From Streptomyces stelliscabiei (GTDB taxonomy: Bacteria; Actinomycetota; Actinomycetes; Streptomycetales; Streptomycetaceae), in contig NZ_JADBGF010000001.1 in the NCBI RefSeq assembly GCF_014873495.1, forward strand, positions 1,302,001-1,366,000: DNA of 64,000 bases. Direction: 5' to 3'. Each line of letters begins with the position of its first letter. Position 1 is the first letter of the stretch. This document shows, in pieces, positions 23,828-32,195 of the stretch. The notes under the pieces were generated by a model. It did no database searches. It was not told the DNA's origin and saw only the letters and a program-made list of their open reading frames with translations. Both the position numbers and the translations under genes were made by a program.

Positions 23828-25086
23828 CGGTCCTCCTCGACCTCGCGGGACGCCCGCAGCGGCAGTACGGCGAGCACCCGGAACCCTCCGTCGGGGCGTG
23901 GCCCCGCCTCGATCGTGCCACCGAGCCCGGCGGCCCGCTCCCGCATCCCCACGAGTCCGTTGCCGCCGCCACCCGCATCGGTGCCGGTCGCGGGCCCGTC
24001 GTCGTCGATCCGCAGCCGCAGTTCTCCGCCGCCGTGCTCGATGCGCAGGCGCGCCCGCCGCGATCCCGAGTGCCGTACGACGTTGGTGAGGGCCTCCTGG
24101 ACGATGCGGAACGCGGCGAGATCGGTGCCCGGCGACAGCTCCGGCGCCCGGCCCTCCATCTCGACGGCCAGGCCCGCGCCCGCCGCCTGCTCGACGAGTT
24201 CGGGGAGACGGTCGAGGCCCGGGGCCGGGGCGCGCGGGGCGTCGCCGGGCGTGCGGAGGGTGTCGAGGACCTGGCGGACCTCGCCGAGGGCCTCCTTGCC
24301 CGCGGCCTTGATGGTGGTGAGGGCGGCGCGCGCCTGTTCCGGGTCGGAGTCCAGGAGCGCCAGACCCACGCCGGCCTGGACATTGATCACCGAGATGCTG
24401 TGCGCGAGGACGTCGTGCAGTTCGCGGGCGATCCGCAGCCGTTCCTCGTCGGCCCGCCTCCGCGCGGCCCGCGCACGGTCCTCCCGCTCCCGGGCCCACT
24501 GCTCGCGCCGGGTCCGGGCCAGCTCCGAGAGCGCCACGATCGCCACGACCCAGGCCACGACGACGATCTCCTGCCCCCAGCTCGCGGCGTCGTCCCCGCC
24601 CGGCGGCAGCCACCGGAACAGCCAGTGCGCCACCAGCACATGCCCCACCCACAGCGCCCCCATCGCCGTCCAGGCGGCCGTGCGGTGCCCGGCGACGATC
24701 GCGCTGAAGCAGCCGACGGCGACGGTGAGGAACACCGGCCCGTACGGATATCCGGCGCCCAGGTACACCATCGCGCTCACCGCCGTCCCGAAGGCGACGA
24801 ACACCGGCCACCGCCACCGGCCCAGCAGCAGGAGCGCGCCCCCGAGCAGCAGGGCCCGCGCGAACACGTCGAGCGGGGCGCGCCCGTCCCGCTGGAGCTC
24901 GGCGGCCGCGGTCGAGCCGGCCATGACGAGGACGGCGACCGCCGCCGTGGAACGCCAGGGCAGGCGCCGGCGCGCGGCGTCGCCCTCCGGCCGGTTCCAC
25001 CACGGGGGCCCGCCCCCCTGCCACCGTCGCCACGGCGGCCCGCCCCGCGTCGGGGGACCGCCCGCCTGCGCACTCTGCTCCGCCAT
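23824..25086 (-). CDS. NarL-system sensor histidine kinase (HisKA_3)
   Basis: A 420-residue membrane kinase. After a Pro/Gly-rich cytoplasmic tail (~1-45) come about five hydrophobic helices (to ~190). A coiled linker, the dimerisation and phosphorylation domain with RELHDVLAHSISVINVQAG (His ~224) and the ATPase domain with EALTNVVRHSGSRRA and GNGLVGMRERAAGLGG follow. There is no large external sensor loop, so the signal is probably sensed in the membrane. ATG at 25086 is preferred because TAGCGT lies 7 bases upstream (leaderless); GTG at 25095 is in frame. Confidence 0.88.
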   Translation of the reverse strand: MAEQSAQAGGPPTRGGPPWRRWQGGGPPWWNRPEGDAARRRLPWRSTAAVAVLVMAGSTAAAELQRDGRAPLDVFARALLLGGALLLLGRWRWPVFVAFGTAVSAMVYLGAGYPYGPVFLTVAVGCFSAIVAGHRTAAWTAMGALWVGHVLVAHWLFRWLPPGGDDAASWGQEIVVVAWVVAIVALSELARTRREQWAREREDRARAARRRADEERLRIARELHDVLAHSISVINVQAGVGLALLDSDPEQARAALTTIKAAGKEALGEVRQVLDTLRTPGDAPRAPAPGLDRLPELVEQAAGAGLAVEMEGRAPELSPGTDLAAFRIVQEALTNVVRHSGSRRARLRIEHGGGELRLRIDDDGPATGTDAGGGGNGLVGMRERAAGLGGTIEAGPRPDGGFRVLAVLPLRASREVEEDR

Positions 25087-25176
25087 GCCGGCCACGCTAG
25101 ACGCCGCCCACCGGGCACGACGTCACCCGAGCGAGGTGATCACCCGTACTCCCGGCGAAGTACGCCCCCCGGTCCC

Positions 25177-25210
25177 GGGGCCGGGGCCGGGGCCGGGGCC
25201 GGGGCCGGGG
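25177..25210. repeat. 6-bp tandem repeat (GGGGCC), about 5.7 copies
   Basis: GGGGCC repeats exactly from 25177 to 25210 and ends three bases before the TetR stop codon, in its 3' untranslated DNA. G-runs of four at fixed spacing could form a quadruplex on the plus strand. It is probably neutral length variation. Confidence 0.85.
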
Positions 25211-25212
25211 CG

Positions 25213-25926
25213 TCAGCGTGCCGGCGCCTCGGACTGCGGGAACACCAGGCCTACGTGGTGGGCGAGTTGGACCGCCGCGTGCCGGAAGAACACCTCCCGG
25301 TCCTCGACCACCCGGTTGAACTGCCCGAAGACCTCGAAGCTGATCAGCCCGAACAGCTGCGCCCACGCCCCGACCAGCACCGTGATCACCTCCGGCGGCA
25401 GGTCGGGCGCGAACTCCTCGGCGATCCGCCGCGCCTCGGGCCGCAGCTCGGCGGGCAGCTTCCACTGGGCCACGCCCTTGGCCCGAAAGGCGTCCCGCAC
25501 GATACGGATCAGCAACTGCCCGACCCGGGAGGCGGCCGGCAGGGTCGCGTCGGGCGCCTTGTAGCCGGGCACGGGCGAACCGAAGATCAACGCGTACTCG
25601 TGCGGCCGTGCCAGCGCCCACTCCCGCACTCCCTCGCACACCGCGACCCACTGCCCCGCCGGGCTCTCGGCGGCGGCCCGCGCGTGCGCGGCCTCGGCGG
25701 CCTCGCCCACGGAGTCGAACGCGTCGATGATCAGCGCGGTGAGCAGCTCGTCGCGGCTCGGGAAGTAGCGGTACAGCGCGGAGGAGACCATGCCGAGTTC
25801 GCGTGCCACCGCGCGCAGGGACAGTTTGGCGGCGCCCTCGGCGGCGAGCTGTCTGCGCGCCTCGTCCTTGATGGCGGCGGTGACCTCGATCCGGGCGCGG
25901 GCGCGGGCTCCTCGTGCTGTGCTCAT
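25213..25926 (-). CDS. TetR-family transcriptional regulator
   Basis: A 237-residue TetR repressor. The N-terminal HTH (~15-60) reads IKDEARRQLAAEGAAKLSLR, AVARELGMVSSALYRYFPSR. The C-terminal ligand domain is of the TetR_C-33-like type found in many Streptomyces regulators (EYALIFGSPVPGY, WAQLFGLISFEVFGQF). It diverges from the deazaflavin-type reductase gene, and the 184 bases between hold several copies of a GAGAGCA/TGCTCTC operator, so it most likely represses itself and that reductase. The ligand is unknown. ATG at 25926 begins just before the HTH; a longer upstream frame runs through the operators and is unlikely. Confidence 0.87.
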   Translation of the reverse strand: MSTARGARARARIEVTAAIKDEARRQLAAEGAAKLSLRAVARELGMVSSALYRYFPSRDELLTALIIDAFDSVGEAAEAAHARAAAESPAGQWVAVCEGVREWALARPHEYALIFGSPVPGYKAPDATLPAASRVGQLLIRIVRDAFRAKGVAQWKLPAELRPEARRIAEEFAPDLPPEVITVLVGAWAQLFGLISFEVFGQFNRVVEDREVFFRHAAVQLAHHVGLVFPQSEAPAR

Positions 25927-25967
25927 GTGAGGCAGTGTGCCACAGGGCAGAGCACTGCACACGTTTT

Positions 25968-26091
25968 GGAGCACTGCTCTCGCAACGGATCGCCGCACAC
26001 GACCGAGAGCATGCAACGCAAACGAGAGCACCGCTCTTGCTTTGGAGCACCGATCTCGTGCACACTGCTCTCAAGCGAGAGCAGTGCTCTC
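25968..26091. promoter_or_regulatory. Array of TetR-type operator sites
   Basis: Within 124 bases, the half-site GAGAGCA or its complement TGCTCTC occurs repeatedly. The best copy is the perfect palindrome GAGAGCAGTGCTCTC at 26077-26091, 9 bases before the ribosome site of the reductase gene. Others are GGAGCACTGCTCTC (25968-25981), GAGAGCACCGCTCTT (26024-26038), GGAGCACCGATCTC (26044-26057) and a half-site at 26066-26072. The divergent TetR protein is the likely binder. Confidence 0.65.
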
Positions 26092-26110
26092 CATAAAACG
26101 GGAGGACCCC

Positions 26111-26563
26111 ATGCCGTCGTCGACCCACTACATCCGGACCAACCCCTTCGACCGCGCGCTCAACGGCTTCGTCGGCTGGCTCGCCCGCCGCGGCGTCAGC
26201 CTCCTCGGCACCGCCGAACTCTCCGTGCGCGGCCGCAAGAGCGGCGAGTGGCGCCGGCTCCCGGTCAACCCGTTGCCGTACGAGGGCGGCCCCTACCTGG
26301 TCTCGGCGCGCGGCCACTCCGAATGGGTGCGCAACATGCGGGCGGCCGGCGGCGGACGGCTCCAGGTGGGCCGCCGGACGCAGGAGTTCACGGCGGTCGA
26401 GCTGCCCGACGAGGAGAAGCCCGTCGTCCTGCGCACCTACCTGAAGAAGTGGGGCTGGGAGGTGGGCCGGTTCTTCGACGGCGTCAGCGCCGACTCCACC
26501 GACGAGGAACTGCTGGCCGCCGCGCCGAAGCACCCCGTCTTCCGGATCACCGTCCAGCGGTGA
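26111..26563 (+). CDS. F420-dependent nitroreductase-family (Ddn/DUF385) protein
   Basis: A 150-residue protein of the deazaflavin (F420)-dependent reductase family to which mycobacterial Ddn belongs. The fold is a split beta-barrel. Visible are ELSVRGRKSGEWRRLPVNPL (~37-56), the glycine turn YEGGPYLVSARGHSEWVRNMRAAGGGR cut into its two family motifs (YLVSARG and WVRNMRAAGGG), and the C-terminal HPVFRITVQR. Members reduce quinones, nitro compounds or unsaturated lactones with reduced F420. The GGAGG ribosome site is 5 bases before the ATG. The TetR operators upstream suggest induction by a hydrophobic compound. Confidence 0.8.
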   Translation: MPSSTHYIRTNPFDRALNGFVGWLARRGVSLLGTAELSVRGRKSGEWRRLPVNPLPYEGGPYLVSARGHSEWVRNMRAAGGGRLQVGRRTQEFTAVELPDEEKPVVLRTYLKKWGWEVGRFFDGVSADSTDEELLAAAPKHPVFRITVQR

Positions 26564-26571
26564 CCGGGCGG

Positions 26572-26603
26572 GGTGCCGGCGGCCCGACGTGGGCCGCCGC
26601 ACC
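26572..26603. terminator. Terminator between convergent genes
   Basis: CGGCGGCCC and GGGCCGCCG pair, followed across a one-base bulge by GGTG with CACC: 13 pairs with a 5-base loop (GACGT). It lies between the reductase stop (26563) and the oxidoreductase stop (26615), so it can serve both strands. Confidence 0.6.
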
Positions 26604-26614
26604 GGCCCACGGCC

Positions 26615-27820
26615 CTACTTGTCGAACGCCGTCAGCGCGCGCTGGGCGATCGGGCGGTTGCGGACGATCTCACCCAGGGAGGTCGACCCGCGAGTGATGT
26701 CGACGAACGCCCGCCAGGCGGGCCGGAACCCGGTCAGCGCGGCGTGGAAGAGACCCGGCCGCCGCTCGAAGGCGACCAGCAACCGCTTGCCGACGCTCAT
26801 CTCGACGCCGAGCCCCGCCTTCACGGCGAACGCGTAGTTGAGGGCCTGACGACGGGTGTCGACCGCGTCGTGCGCCTCGGCGATCCGCACCGCCCACTCG
26901 CCCGCGAGCCGGCCCGAGCGCAGCGCGAAGGAGATGCCCTCCCGCGTCCACGGCTCCAGCAGCCCGGCCGCGTCCCCGCAGACCAGCACCCGGCCCCGCG
27001 AGAGCGGTGAGTCGTCCGCACGGCAGCGCGTCAGGTGCCCGGAGGACACGCTCGGTTCGAAGCCGGCGAGGCCGAGGCGCCCGATGAAGTCCTCCAGGTA
27101 CCGCTTGGTGGCGGCGCCTTCACCGCGCGCGGAGATCACGCCGACGGTCAGGGTGTCGCCCTTGGGGAACACCCACCCGTAACTGCCGGGCATGGGGCCC
27201 CAGTCGATGAGGACGCGCCCCTTCCAGTCCTCGGCGACGGTCTCCGGAACGGGGATCTCCGCCTCCAGGCCGAGGTCGACCTGTTCGAGCTTGACCCCGA
27301 CATGCGCCCCTATGCGGCTCGCGCTGCCGTCCGCCCCGACGACGGCCCGCGCGAACAGCGTCTCGCCGCCCTGCAGCACGACGGCGACCGTCCGCCGGTC
27401 CGGGACGGTCGAGCCGTGCTGCTCGACCCGGGTGACCGTGACACCCGTACGCAGTTCGGCGCCCGCCTTCTGGGCGTGCTCGACCAGTTGCTGGTCGAAC
27501 TCGGGCCGGTTGATCAGGCCGAACAGCATCTGCTTGGACTTGCGCGTCCGGGCGTACCGTCCGTCGAGGGAGAAGGTGACCGCGTGCACCCGGTCCTTCA
27601 GGGGAAGCTCGAAACCGGGCGGCAGCGCGTCGCGCGAGGGGCCGATGATGCCGCCGCCGCACGTCTTGTACCGCGGCAGCTCCGCCTTCTCCAGCAACAG
27701 GACGCTGCGCCCCGCGACCGCCGCCGCGTAGGCGGCCGAAGCCCCCGCGGGGCCCGCGCCCACCACGACGACGTCCCACACCCGCTGCACGTCGTCCGCC
27801 GAAGAGTTCTCGCTGCTCAC
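26615..27820 (-). CDS. Geranylgeranyl-reductase-family FAD oxidoreductase
   Basis: A 401-residue FAD enzyme of the geranylgeranyl reductase family, which hydrogenates isoprenoid chains such as menaquinone or lipid tails. The dinucleotide site is VVVVGAGPAGASAAYAAA (~18-35). The family motif PRYKTCGGGIIGPSRDALP (~49-67) and the second FAD motif RGRVLVCGDAAGLLEPWTRE (~275-294) are clear. In Streptomyces close relatives sit near menaquinone or respiratory genes. No partner gene lies in the same direction here, so the substrate remains open; menaquinone side-chain reduction (MenJ-like) is the best guess. Confidence 0.82.
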   Translation of the reverse strand: MSSENSSADDVQRVWDVVVVGAGPAGASAAYAAAVAGRSVLLLEKAELPRYKTCGGGIIGPSRDALPPGFELPLKDRVHAVTFSLDGRYARTRKSKQMLFGLINRPEFDQQLVEHAQKAGAELRTGVTVTRVEQHGSTVPDRRTVAVVLQGGETLFARAVVGADGSASRIGAHVGVKLEQVDLGLEAEIPVPETVAEDWKGRVLIDWGPMPGSYGWVFPKGDTLTVGVISARGEGAATKRYLEDFIGRLGLAGFEPSVSSGHLTRCRADDSPLSRGRVLVCGDAAGLLEPWTREGISFALRSGRLAGEWAVRIAEAHDAVDTRRQALNYAFAVKAGLGVEMSVGKRLLVAFERRPGLFHAALTGFRPAWRAFVDITRGSTSLGEIVRNRPIAQRALTAFDK

Positions 27821-28002
27821 GATGGTCTACTGCTCCCGATCCAGCCGCCTGCCGCACCTGTCCCACGCATCCTACGGCGGGTGACGCCGTGGGCCGCTGT
27901 GGGAGGATCGGCAGCGCGTGCGCCCTACACCGACACTCCGGGCAAGCGCGTACGCAGCCACATGCCCACCAGGACAACGTCGCACCCACGAGGAGCGTGC
28001 CC

Positions 28003-29358
28003 ATGCCGTCGAACCCGGTCGCCGAGACCGTCGCCTCGCTGATACCCCGGGCGAAGGAGGAGCTCACCGAACTGGTGGCCTTCAAGTCGGTGGCGGACTT
28101 CGACCAGTACCCGCGCGGCGAGAGCGAGGGCGCCGCGAACTGGGTCGCCGACGCGCTGCGCGCCGAGGGCTTCCAGGACGTCGCCCTGCTCGACACCCCC
28201 GACGGCACCCAGTCCGTGTACGGCCACCTGCCGGGGCCCGAGGGTGCGAAGACCGTGCTGCTCTACGCCCACTACGACGTCCAGCCGCCGCTGGACGAGG
28301 CCGCCTGGCAGTCCCCGCCGTTCGAGCTGACCGAGCGCGACGGCCGCTGGTACGGGCGGGGCGCCGCCGACTGCAAGGGCGGTGTGATCATGCACCTGCT
28401 CGCACTGCGGGCCCTGAAGGCCAACGGTGGGGTGCCGGTCCACGTCAAGGTGATCGCCGAGGGCTCCGAGGAGATGGGCACGGGCGGACTCCAGCAGTAC
28501 GCCGAGGCCCACCCCGAACTGCTCGTCGCCGACACGGTCGTCATCGGCGACGCGGGCAACTTCCGCGTCGGACTGCCGACGGTGACCACCTCCCTGCGCG
28601 GCATGATCGCGATGCGGGTGCGGATCGACGCCCTCGAAGGCAACCTGCACTCGGGCCAGTTCGGCGGCGCGGCCCCCGACGCGCTCGCCGCCCTGATCCG
28701 CGTCCTCGACTCGCTGCGCGCCGAGGACGGCACCACGACCGTCGACGGCCTCGCGGGCCAGGGGACGTGGGACGGACTGCGGTACCCCGAGGAGCGGTTC
28801 CGCGAGGACGCGCGGGTGCTCGACGGCGTGCGGCTGGTCGGCACCGGCTCGGTCGCCGACCGCATCTGGGCGCGCCCGTCCGCCACCGTGCTCGGCATCG
28901 ACGTACCGCCGGTGGTCGGCGCGACCCCGTCGATCCAGGCGAGCGCCCGCGCCCTGATCGGTCTGCGCGTCCCGCCGGGCGTGGACGTCGGGCAGGCGCT
29001 CAAGCTGCTCGAAGCACACCTGGTGGCGCACACCCCGTGGGGCGCCCGTGTGACCTGCGAACCGATCGGCCACGGCCAGCCGTTCCGCGCCGACACCACC
29101 AGCCCGGCGTACGAGGCGATGGCCTCGGCCATGGCCGAGGCCTATCCGGGCCAGGAGATGCAGTACGCGGGCCACGGCGGCTCCATCCCCCTGTGCAACA
29201 CCCTCGCCGGCCTCTACCCCGACGCCGAGATCCTCCTCATCGGCCTCAGCGAGCCCGAGGCCCGGATCCACGCGGTCGACGAGAGCGTGTCCCCCGAGGA
29301 GCTGGAGCGCATGGCCGTGACGGAGGCGCTGTTCCTGCGCAACTACGCGGCGAACTGA
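28003..29358 (+). CDS. M20-family dipeptidase
   Basis: A 451-residue zinc peptidase of the M20 family (PepV/carnosinase-like dipeptidases). The metal and catalytic residues are visible: LLYAHYDVQPP (first His and catalytic Asp, ~86-96), GRGAADCKGGV (bridging Asp ~125), EGSEEMGTGGL (catalytic Glu and metal Glu ~159-162), and HGGSIPLCN near the end (metal His). The lid or dimerisation domain lies at ~205-325. It is cytoplasmic, with no signal peptide, and probably cleaves dipeptides for amino-acid recycling. AGGAG is 7 bases before the ATG; the longer upstream frame lacks a site. Confidence 0.88.
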   Translation: MPSNPVAETVASLIPRAKEELTELVAFKSVADFDQYPRGESEGAANWVADALRAEGFQDVALLDTPDGTQSVYGHLPGPEGAKTVLLYAHYDVQPPLDEAAWQSPPFELTERDGRWYGRGAADCKGGVIMHLLALRALKANGGVPVHVKVIAEGSEEMGTGGLQQYAEAHPELLVADTVVIGDAGNFRVGLPTVTTSLRGMIAMRVRIDALEGNLHSGQFGGAAPDALAALIRVLDSLRAEDGTTTVDGLAGQGTWDGLRYPEERFREDARVLDGVRLVGTGSVADRIWARPSATVLGIDVPPVVGATPSIQASARALIGLRVPPGVDVGQALKLLEAHLVAHTPWGARVTCEPIGHGQPFRADTTSPAYEAMASAMAEAYPGQEMQYAGHGGSIPLCNTLAGLYPDAEILLIGLSEPEARIHAVDESVSPEELERMAVTEALFLRNYAAN

Positions 29359-29384
29359 GCGGCCGGGATCCGGCGCCGGTGCGG

Positions 29385-29409
29385 CTCCGCGCCCTTCGGG
29401 GGCGCGGAG
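29385..29409. terminator. Bidirectional terminator hairpin
   Basis: CTCCGCGCCC and GGGCGCGGAG form a perfect 10-bp stem with loop TTCGG, a stable UUCG-type loop. It lies between the convergent dipeptidase and kinase-Nudix genes. Confidence 0.75.
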
Positions 29410-29443
29410 TCCTCCGCGCGACGACCCGGACCGCGGAGCATCC

Positions 29444-30481
29444 TCACACCGGCACACCGGCCTCCAGGTACAGCGCGGCGCCCCGCTCGCGCGCCCGCAG
29501 CGCCCAGCGCAACCGCTCGTAGCGGACGGGCGGCAGCAGATCCGCGGCCTCCTCCTCGGTCACGAACCGCCAGCCGCGCAGCTCGGGGCCGGGCAGCACC
29601 GGCCGCTGCGCACCGCTGACGTCGAGGCGGCCCCCGTCGAACAGCAGACGCAGTCCGCCGTATCCGGGCGGCCGGGGCGTCTCCCAGTCCACCACCAGCA
29701 GCCGGGGCACCTCCTCCAGCCGTATCCCGGTCTCCTCCAGGACCTCACGCACACCCGCCCGCGCCGGCGCCTCCCCGGACTCCACGACACCGCCGGGGAA
29801 CTCCCAGCCGGCCTTGTAGGTGGGGTCGACCAGCAGGACCCGGTCGTGCTCGTCGAACAGCAGGACCCCCGCGGCGACCGTCTCGGCGGTCGGCTCGGGG
29901 GTCTGCACGATGTCGCACGCGGGTACGTCGTCGGCGGCCACGGCGTCGGCGATGCGCCGCGCGGTCTCGTACGGGGTGAGGGCGCCGGTGTCGACGAGAT
30001 GGGCGTCCGCGGTGAGCCAGCCGCCCAGTGCCGCGCGGTAGGGCGCGATGTGGTCGTACGCCCATTGGCGCAGCCGCATCTCGCCGTCGGGGAGGTCGGG
30101 CGGTATCTCCCGCCCGGCTATTCGCTCGCGCAGTATCGTTTCGGCCGGGGCCAGGAGCAGATGCCGTACGGCGATGCGGCGGGCGGCGAGGCCGCCGAAG
30201 ATCTCGTCGCGGTACTCCTGGCGGAGCAGGGTCATGGGGACCACGAGGGTGCCGCCCAGCTCGGCGAGGAGGGCGGCGGCGGTGTCGACCACGAGCCGTC
30301 GCCAGCTGGGCAGATCCTGGAAGTCGCCGACCTCGGCGAGGCGTTTGGCCGGCAGCATGTGCGTCAGTGCGCCGCCGATGACCTCGGGGTCGAAGAGCGT
30401 GCTGTTCGGGATCAGTTCGATCAGTTCCCGTGCGGTGGTGGTCTTCCCCGCACCGAACGCACCGTTGATCCAGACGATCAC
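29444..30481 (-). CDS. P-loop kinase-like domain fused to a Nudix hydrolase
   Basis: A 345-residue two-domain protein. The N-terminal ~190 residues form an AAA/kinase-like P-loop domain with Walker A NGAFGAGKTTTA (~5-16) and the lid-like RERIAGREIPPD; similar domains phosphorylate small molecules such as nucleosides or antibiotics. The C-terminal ~150 residues are a Nudix hydrolase with the full Nudix box GGVVESGEAPARAGVREVLE followed by ETGI (~228-251), which cleaves nucleoside diphosphates linked to another group. One chain could thus make and break a phosphate on related molecules. GTG at 30481 is chosen because GAGGGGGAA lies just before it and the P-loop begins at residue 5. The substrate is unknown. 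Confidence 0.82.
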   Translation of the reverse strand: MIVWINGAFGAGKTTTARELIELIPNSTLFDPEVIGGALTHMLPAKRLAEVGDFQDLPSWRRLVVDTAAALLAELGGTLVVPMTLLRQEYRDEIFGGLAARRIAVRHLLLAPAETILRERIAGREIPPDLPDGEMRLRQWAYDHIAPYRAALGGWLTADAHLVDTGALTPYETARRIADAVAADDVPACDIVQTPEPTAETVAAGVLLFDEHDRVLLVDPTYKAGWEFPGGVVESGEAPARAGVREVLEETGIRLEEVPRLLVVDWETPRPPGYGGLRLLFDGGRLDVSGAQRPVLPGPELRGWRFVTEEEAADLLPPVRYERLRWALRARERGAALYLEAGVPV

Positions 30482-30569
30482 GGTTCCCCCTCTTCTGTTG
30501 ACCCCCTGAGGCTTGCCCTCCACCCCGCCACGGAAACCAGCCGCCGACGAGGAGCCGAAATACGACGAC

Positions 30570-30598
30570 GGCGGGTCCCCGCCGAACGGGGGCCCGCC
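30570..30598 (-). terminator. Terminator after the small secreted protein gene
   Basis: GGCGGGTCCCCG pairs with CGGGGGCCCGCC (12 pairs, one T-G) around loop CCGAA, 63 bases after the stop at 30661. Confidence 0.65.
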
Positions 30599-30660
30599 GC
30601 CTGCGACGCGAAAGGAGAGGCGGGGAGAACGGCTGTCCTCCCTCGTGCTCTACAAGGCCG

Positions 30661-30906
30661 TCAGCCTTCCTTGCCGCCCTTGCCCTTCTGGTCCGCCAGG
30701 CCGCCCAGGGCGTCCTCGTCGACCGCCAGGCTCTTGCTGGAGACCGTCTTGCCGACCTTGCCGAGAGTGCCCTCGACGTCCAGTTTGCTCAGACCGTCCG
30801 TCTTCCCGAGGGCGTCGGCGGCTTCGAGACCGTGCGACGGCGTGATGGCCGCGACGACGAAACCGGTGGCGAGGGAGGCGATGGCGAGCATGCTGCGCTT
30901 CTTCAT
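30661..30906 (-). CDS. Small secreted protein of unknown function
   Basis: An 81-residue protein with a typical Sec signal peptide (basic MKKRS, then hydrophobic MLAIASLATGFVVAAI, cleavage probably near residue 25). The mature part of ~55 residues is rich in Gly, Leu, Asp and Lys, with the near repeat LGKTDGLSKLD/LGKVGKTVSSK and a basic end KGKGGKEG. No cysteines and no known domain. Similar short secreted proteins are common in Streptomyces and have no assigned role. It has its own terminator downstream. Confidence 0.7.
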   Translation of the reverse strand: MKKRSMLAIASLATGFVVAAITPSHGLEAADALGKTDGLSKLDVEGTLGKVGKTVSSKSLAVDEDALGGLADQKGKGGKEG

Positions 30907-30987
30907 GCCCTGCTCAACTGCGGAACGCCCCGCGGGGTCACGGCCGATTTGCCGCGATCCGGCCCCGCCCGCGGACGGCGGTGGGGG

Positions 30988-31944
30988 TCAGGCCACCCCG
31001 GCCACCCGGGTGCCCGTCCGGCCGGCCAGCGCCGCCGCGGCGGCCCCGACGAGGCCCGCGTCGGTGCCCATCACGGCGGGGGCGACGGTCAGGTGCTGGA
31101 CGAAGGACAGGGTGGCGTAGTCCTTCAGGGCGGTGCGGAGGGGGGCGAAAAGGACGTCGCCGGCGTTCGCGACGCCGCCGCCGATGACGGCGATGTCGAT
31201 CTCCACCAGGGTGGCGGTGGCGGCGATCCCCGCCGCGAGGGCCTGCGCGGCGCGTTCGAACGAGGCCACCGCGACCGGGTCGCCGGCCTGCGCGGCGGCG
31301 GCGACCGCCGCGGCCGAGGTGTCGCCGTCGGGACCGGGCCGCCAGCCGTGTTCCACGGCGCGGCGGGCGATGTTGGGCCCGCTCGCGATGCGCTCGACGC
31401 AGCCGCGGGCGCCGCACGGGCAGGCGTCGCCGTCGAGGTCGACGCTGATGTGCCCGATGTGGCCGGCGTTGCCGGTGGGGCCCGCGTGCAGTTTCCCGCC
31501 GAGGACGAGGCCGCCGCCGACGCCCGTCGACACGACCATGCACAGCGCGTTGTCGTGGCCGCGCGCCGCGCCCTGCCAGTGCTCGGCCGCCGTGATGGCC
31601 ACACCGTCACCGATCAGCTCGACGGGCAGTCCGCCGGTCGCCGCCCGGACCCGGTCGACGAGGGGGAAGCCTCGCCAGCCGTGGATGTTCACGGGGCTGA
31701 CCGTGCCGGCCGAGGCGTCCACCGGCCCCGCGCTGCCGATGCCGACGGCCGCCACCCCGCTCCACTGCGGCGCGGCCGTCAGCTCACCGAGCACGGCCTC
31801 GACGGCCCGCATGACGGTGTCCGCGTCCTCCCGCGCGGGCGTCGGGCGCTGGGCGCGGACCACTATCCTGCCGCGGCCGTCCACCAGCGCCCCGGCGATC
31901 TTGGTGCCGCCGATGTCGAGCGCGGCCACGAGGTCGGTCTGCAT
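30988..31944 (-). CDS. ROK-family glucokinase/sugar kinase
   Basis: A 318-residue ROK kinase without the DNA-binding domain, so it is an enzyme that phosphorylates glucose or a related sugar with ATP. Visible are the phosphate loop ALDIGGTKIAGALVD (~8-22), the sugar-binding GIGSAGPVDASAG and NIHGWRGFPL, the catalytic IGDGVAIT (Asp ~105), the His zinc ligand in GHIGHISVD and the zinc motif CPCGARGC (~177-184). ATG at 31944 follows GGGAGA by 10 bases. It diverges from a LacI regulator, with a perfect palindrome between, so LacI control is likely. Confidence 0.88.
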   Translation of the reverse strand: MQTDLVAALDIGGTKIAGALVDGRGRIVVRAQRPTPAREDADTVMRAVEAVLGELTAAPQWSGVAAVGIGSAGPVDASAGTVSPVNIHGWRGFPLVDRVRAATGGLPVELIGDGVAITAAEHWQGAARGHDNALCMVVSTGVGGGLVLGGKLHAGPTGNAGHIGHISVDLDGDACPCGARGCVERIASGPNIARRAVEHGWRPGPDGDTSAAAVAAAAQAGDPVAVASFERAAQALAAGIAATATLVEIDIAVIGGGVANAGDVLFAPLRTALKDYATLSFVQHLTVAPAVMGTDAGLVGAAAAALAGRTGTRVAGVA

Positions 31945-32088
31945 CAGTGTCAGTTCTCCCGCTGCGAGTCTCCTACCGGGTGCCCGACAGAGCGACGCCC
32001 GGATCTCCGGCCGGAAATCCGGCAGCACGACGCTCGCCTGGTGGGGGGCGCCGGCCAGAGAATGCGATAGACAGTCTCCCCTGGGCAT

Positions 32089-32100
32089 GACAACGTTGTC
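32089..32100. promoter_or_regulatory. LacI-type operator between ROK kinase and LacI genes
   Basis: GACAACGTTGTC is a perfect 12-base palindrome with the central CG step typical of LacI-family operators. It lies in the 251-base divergent region, 96 bases before the LacI GTG. Confidence 0.6.
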
Positions 32101-32195
32101 CAGGCCCTATGCTCGACGCCACATCCTCAACAGCCGCACAATTCCGACACGGCACCACCGACCACACCCGTGGACGACAGGACAGGACCGCGCAC

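Noticed and set aside
25177..25210. GGGGCC array as a regulatory element
   Set aside because: It lies after the TetR stop and within GC-rich 3' DNA; simple-repeat slippage is sufficient, so it is listed only as a repeat.
22733..26697. Long plus-strand frames across the two-component and TetR genes
   Set aside because: Arg/Pro/Gly-rich shadows of well-supported genes, without ribosome sites.
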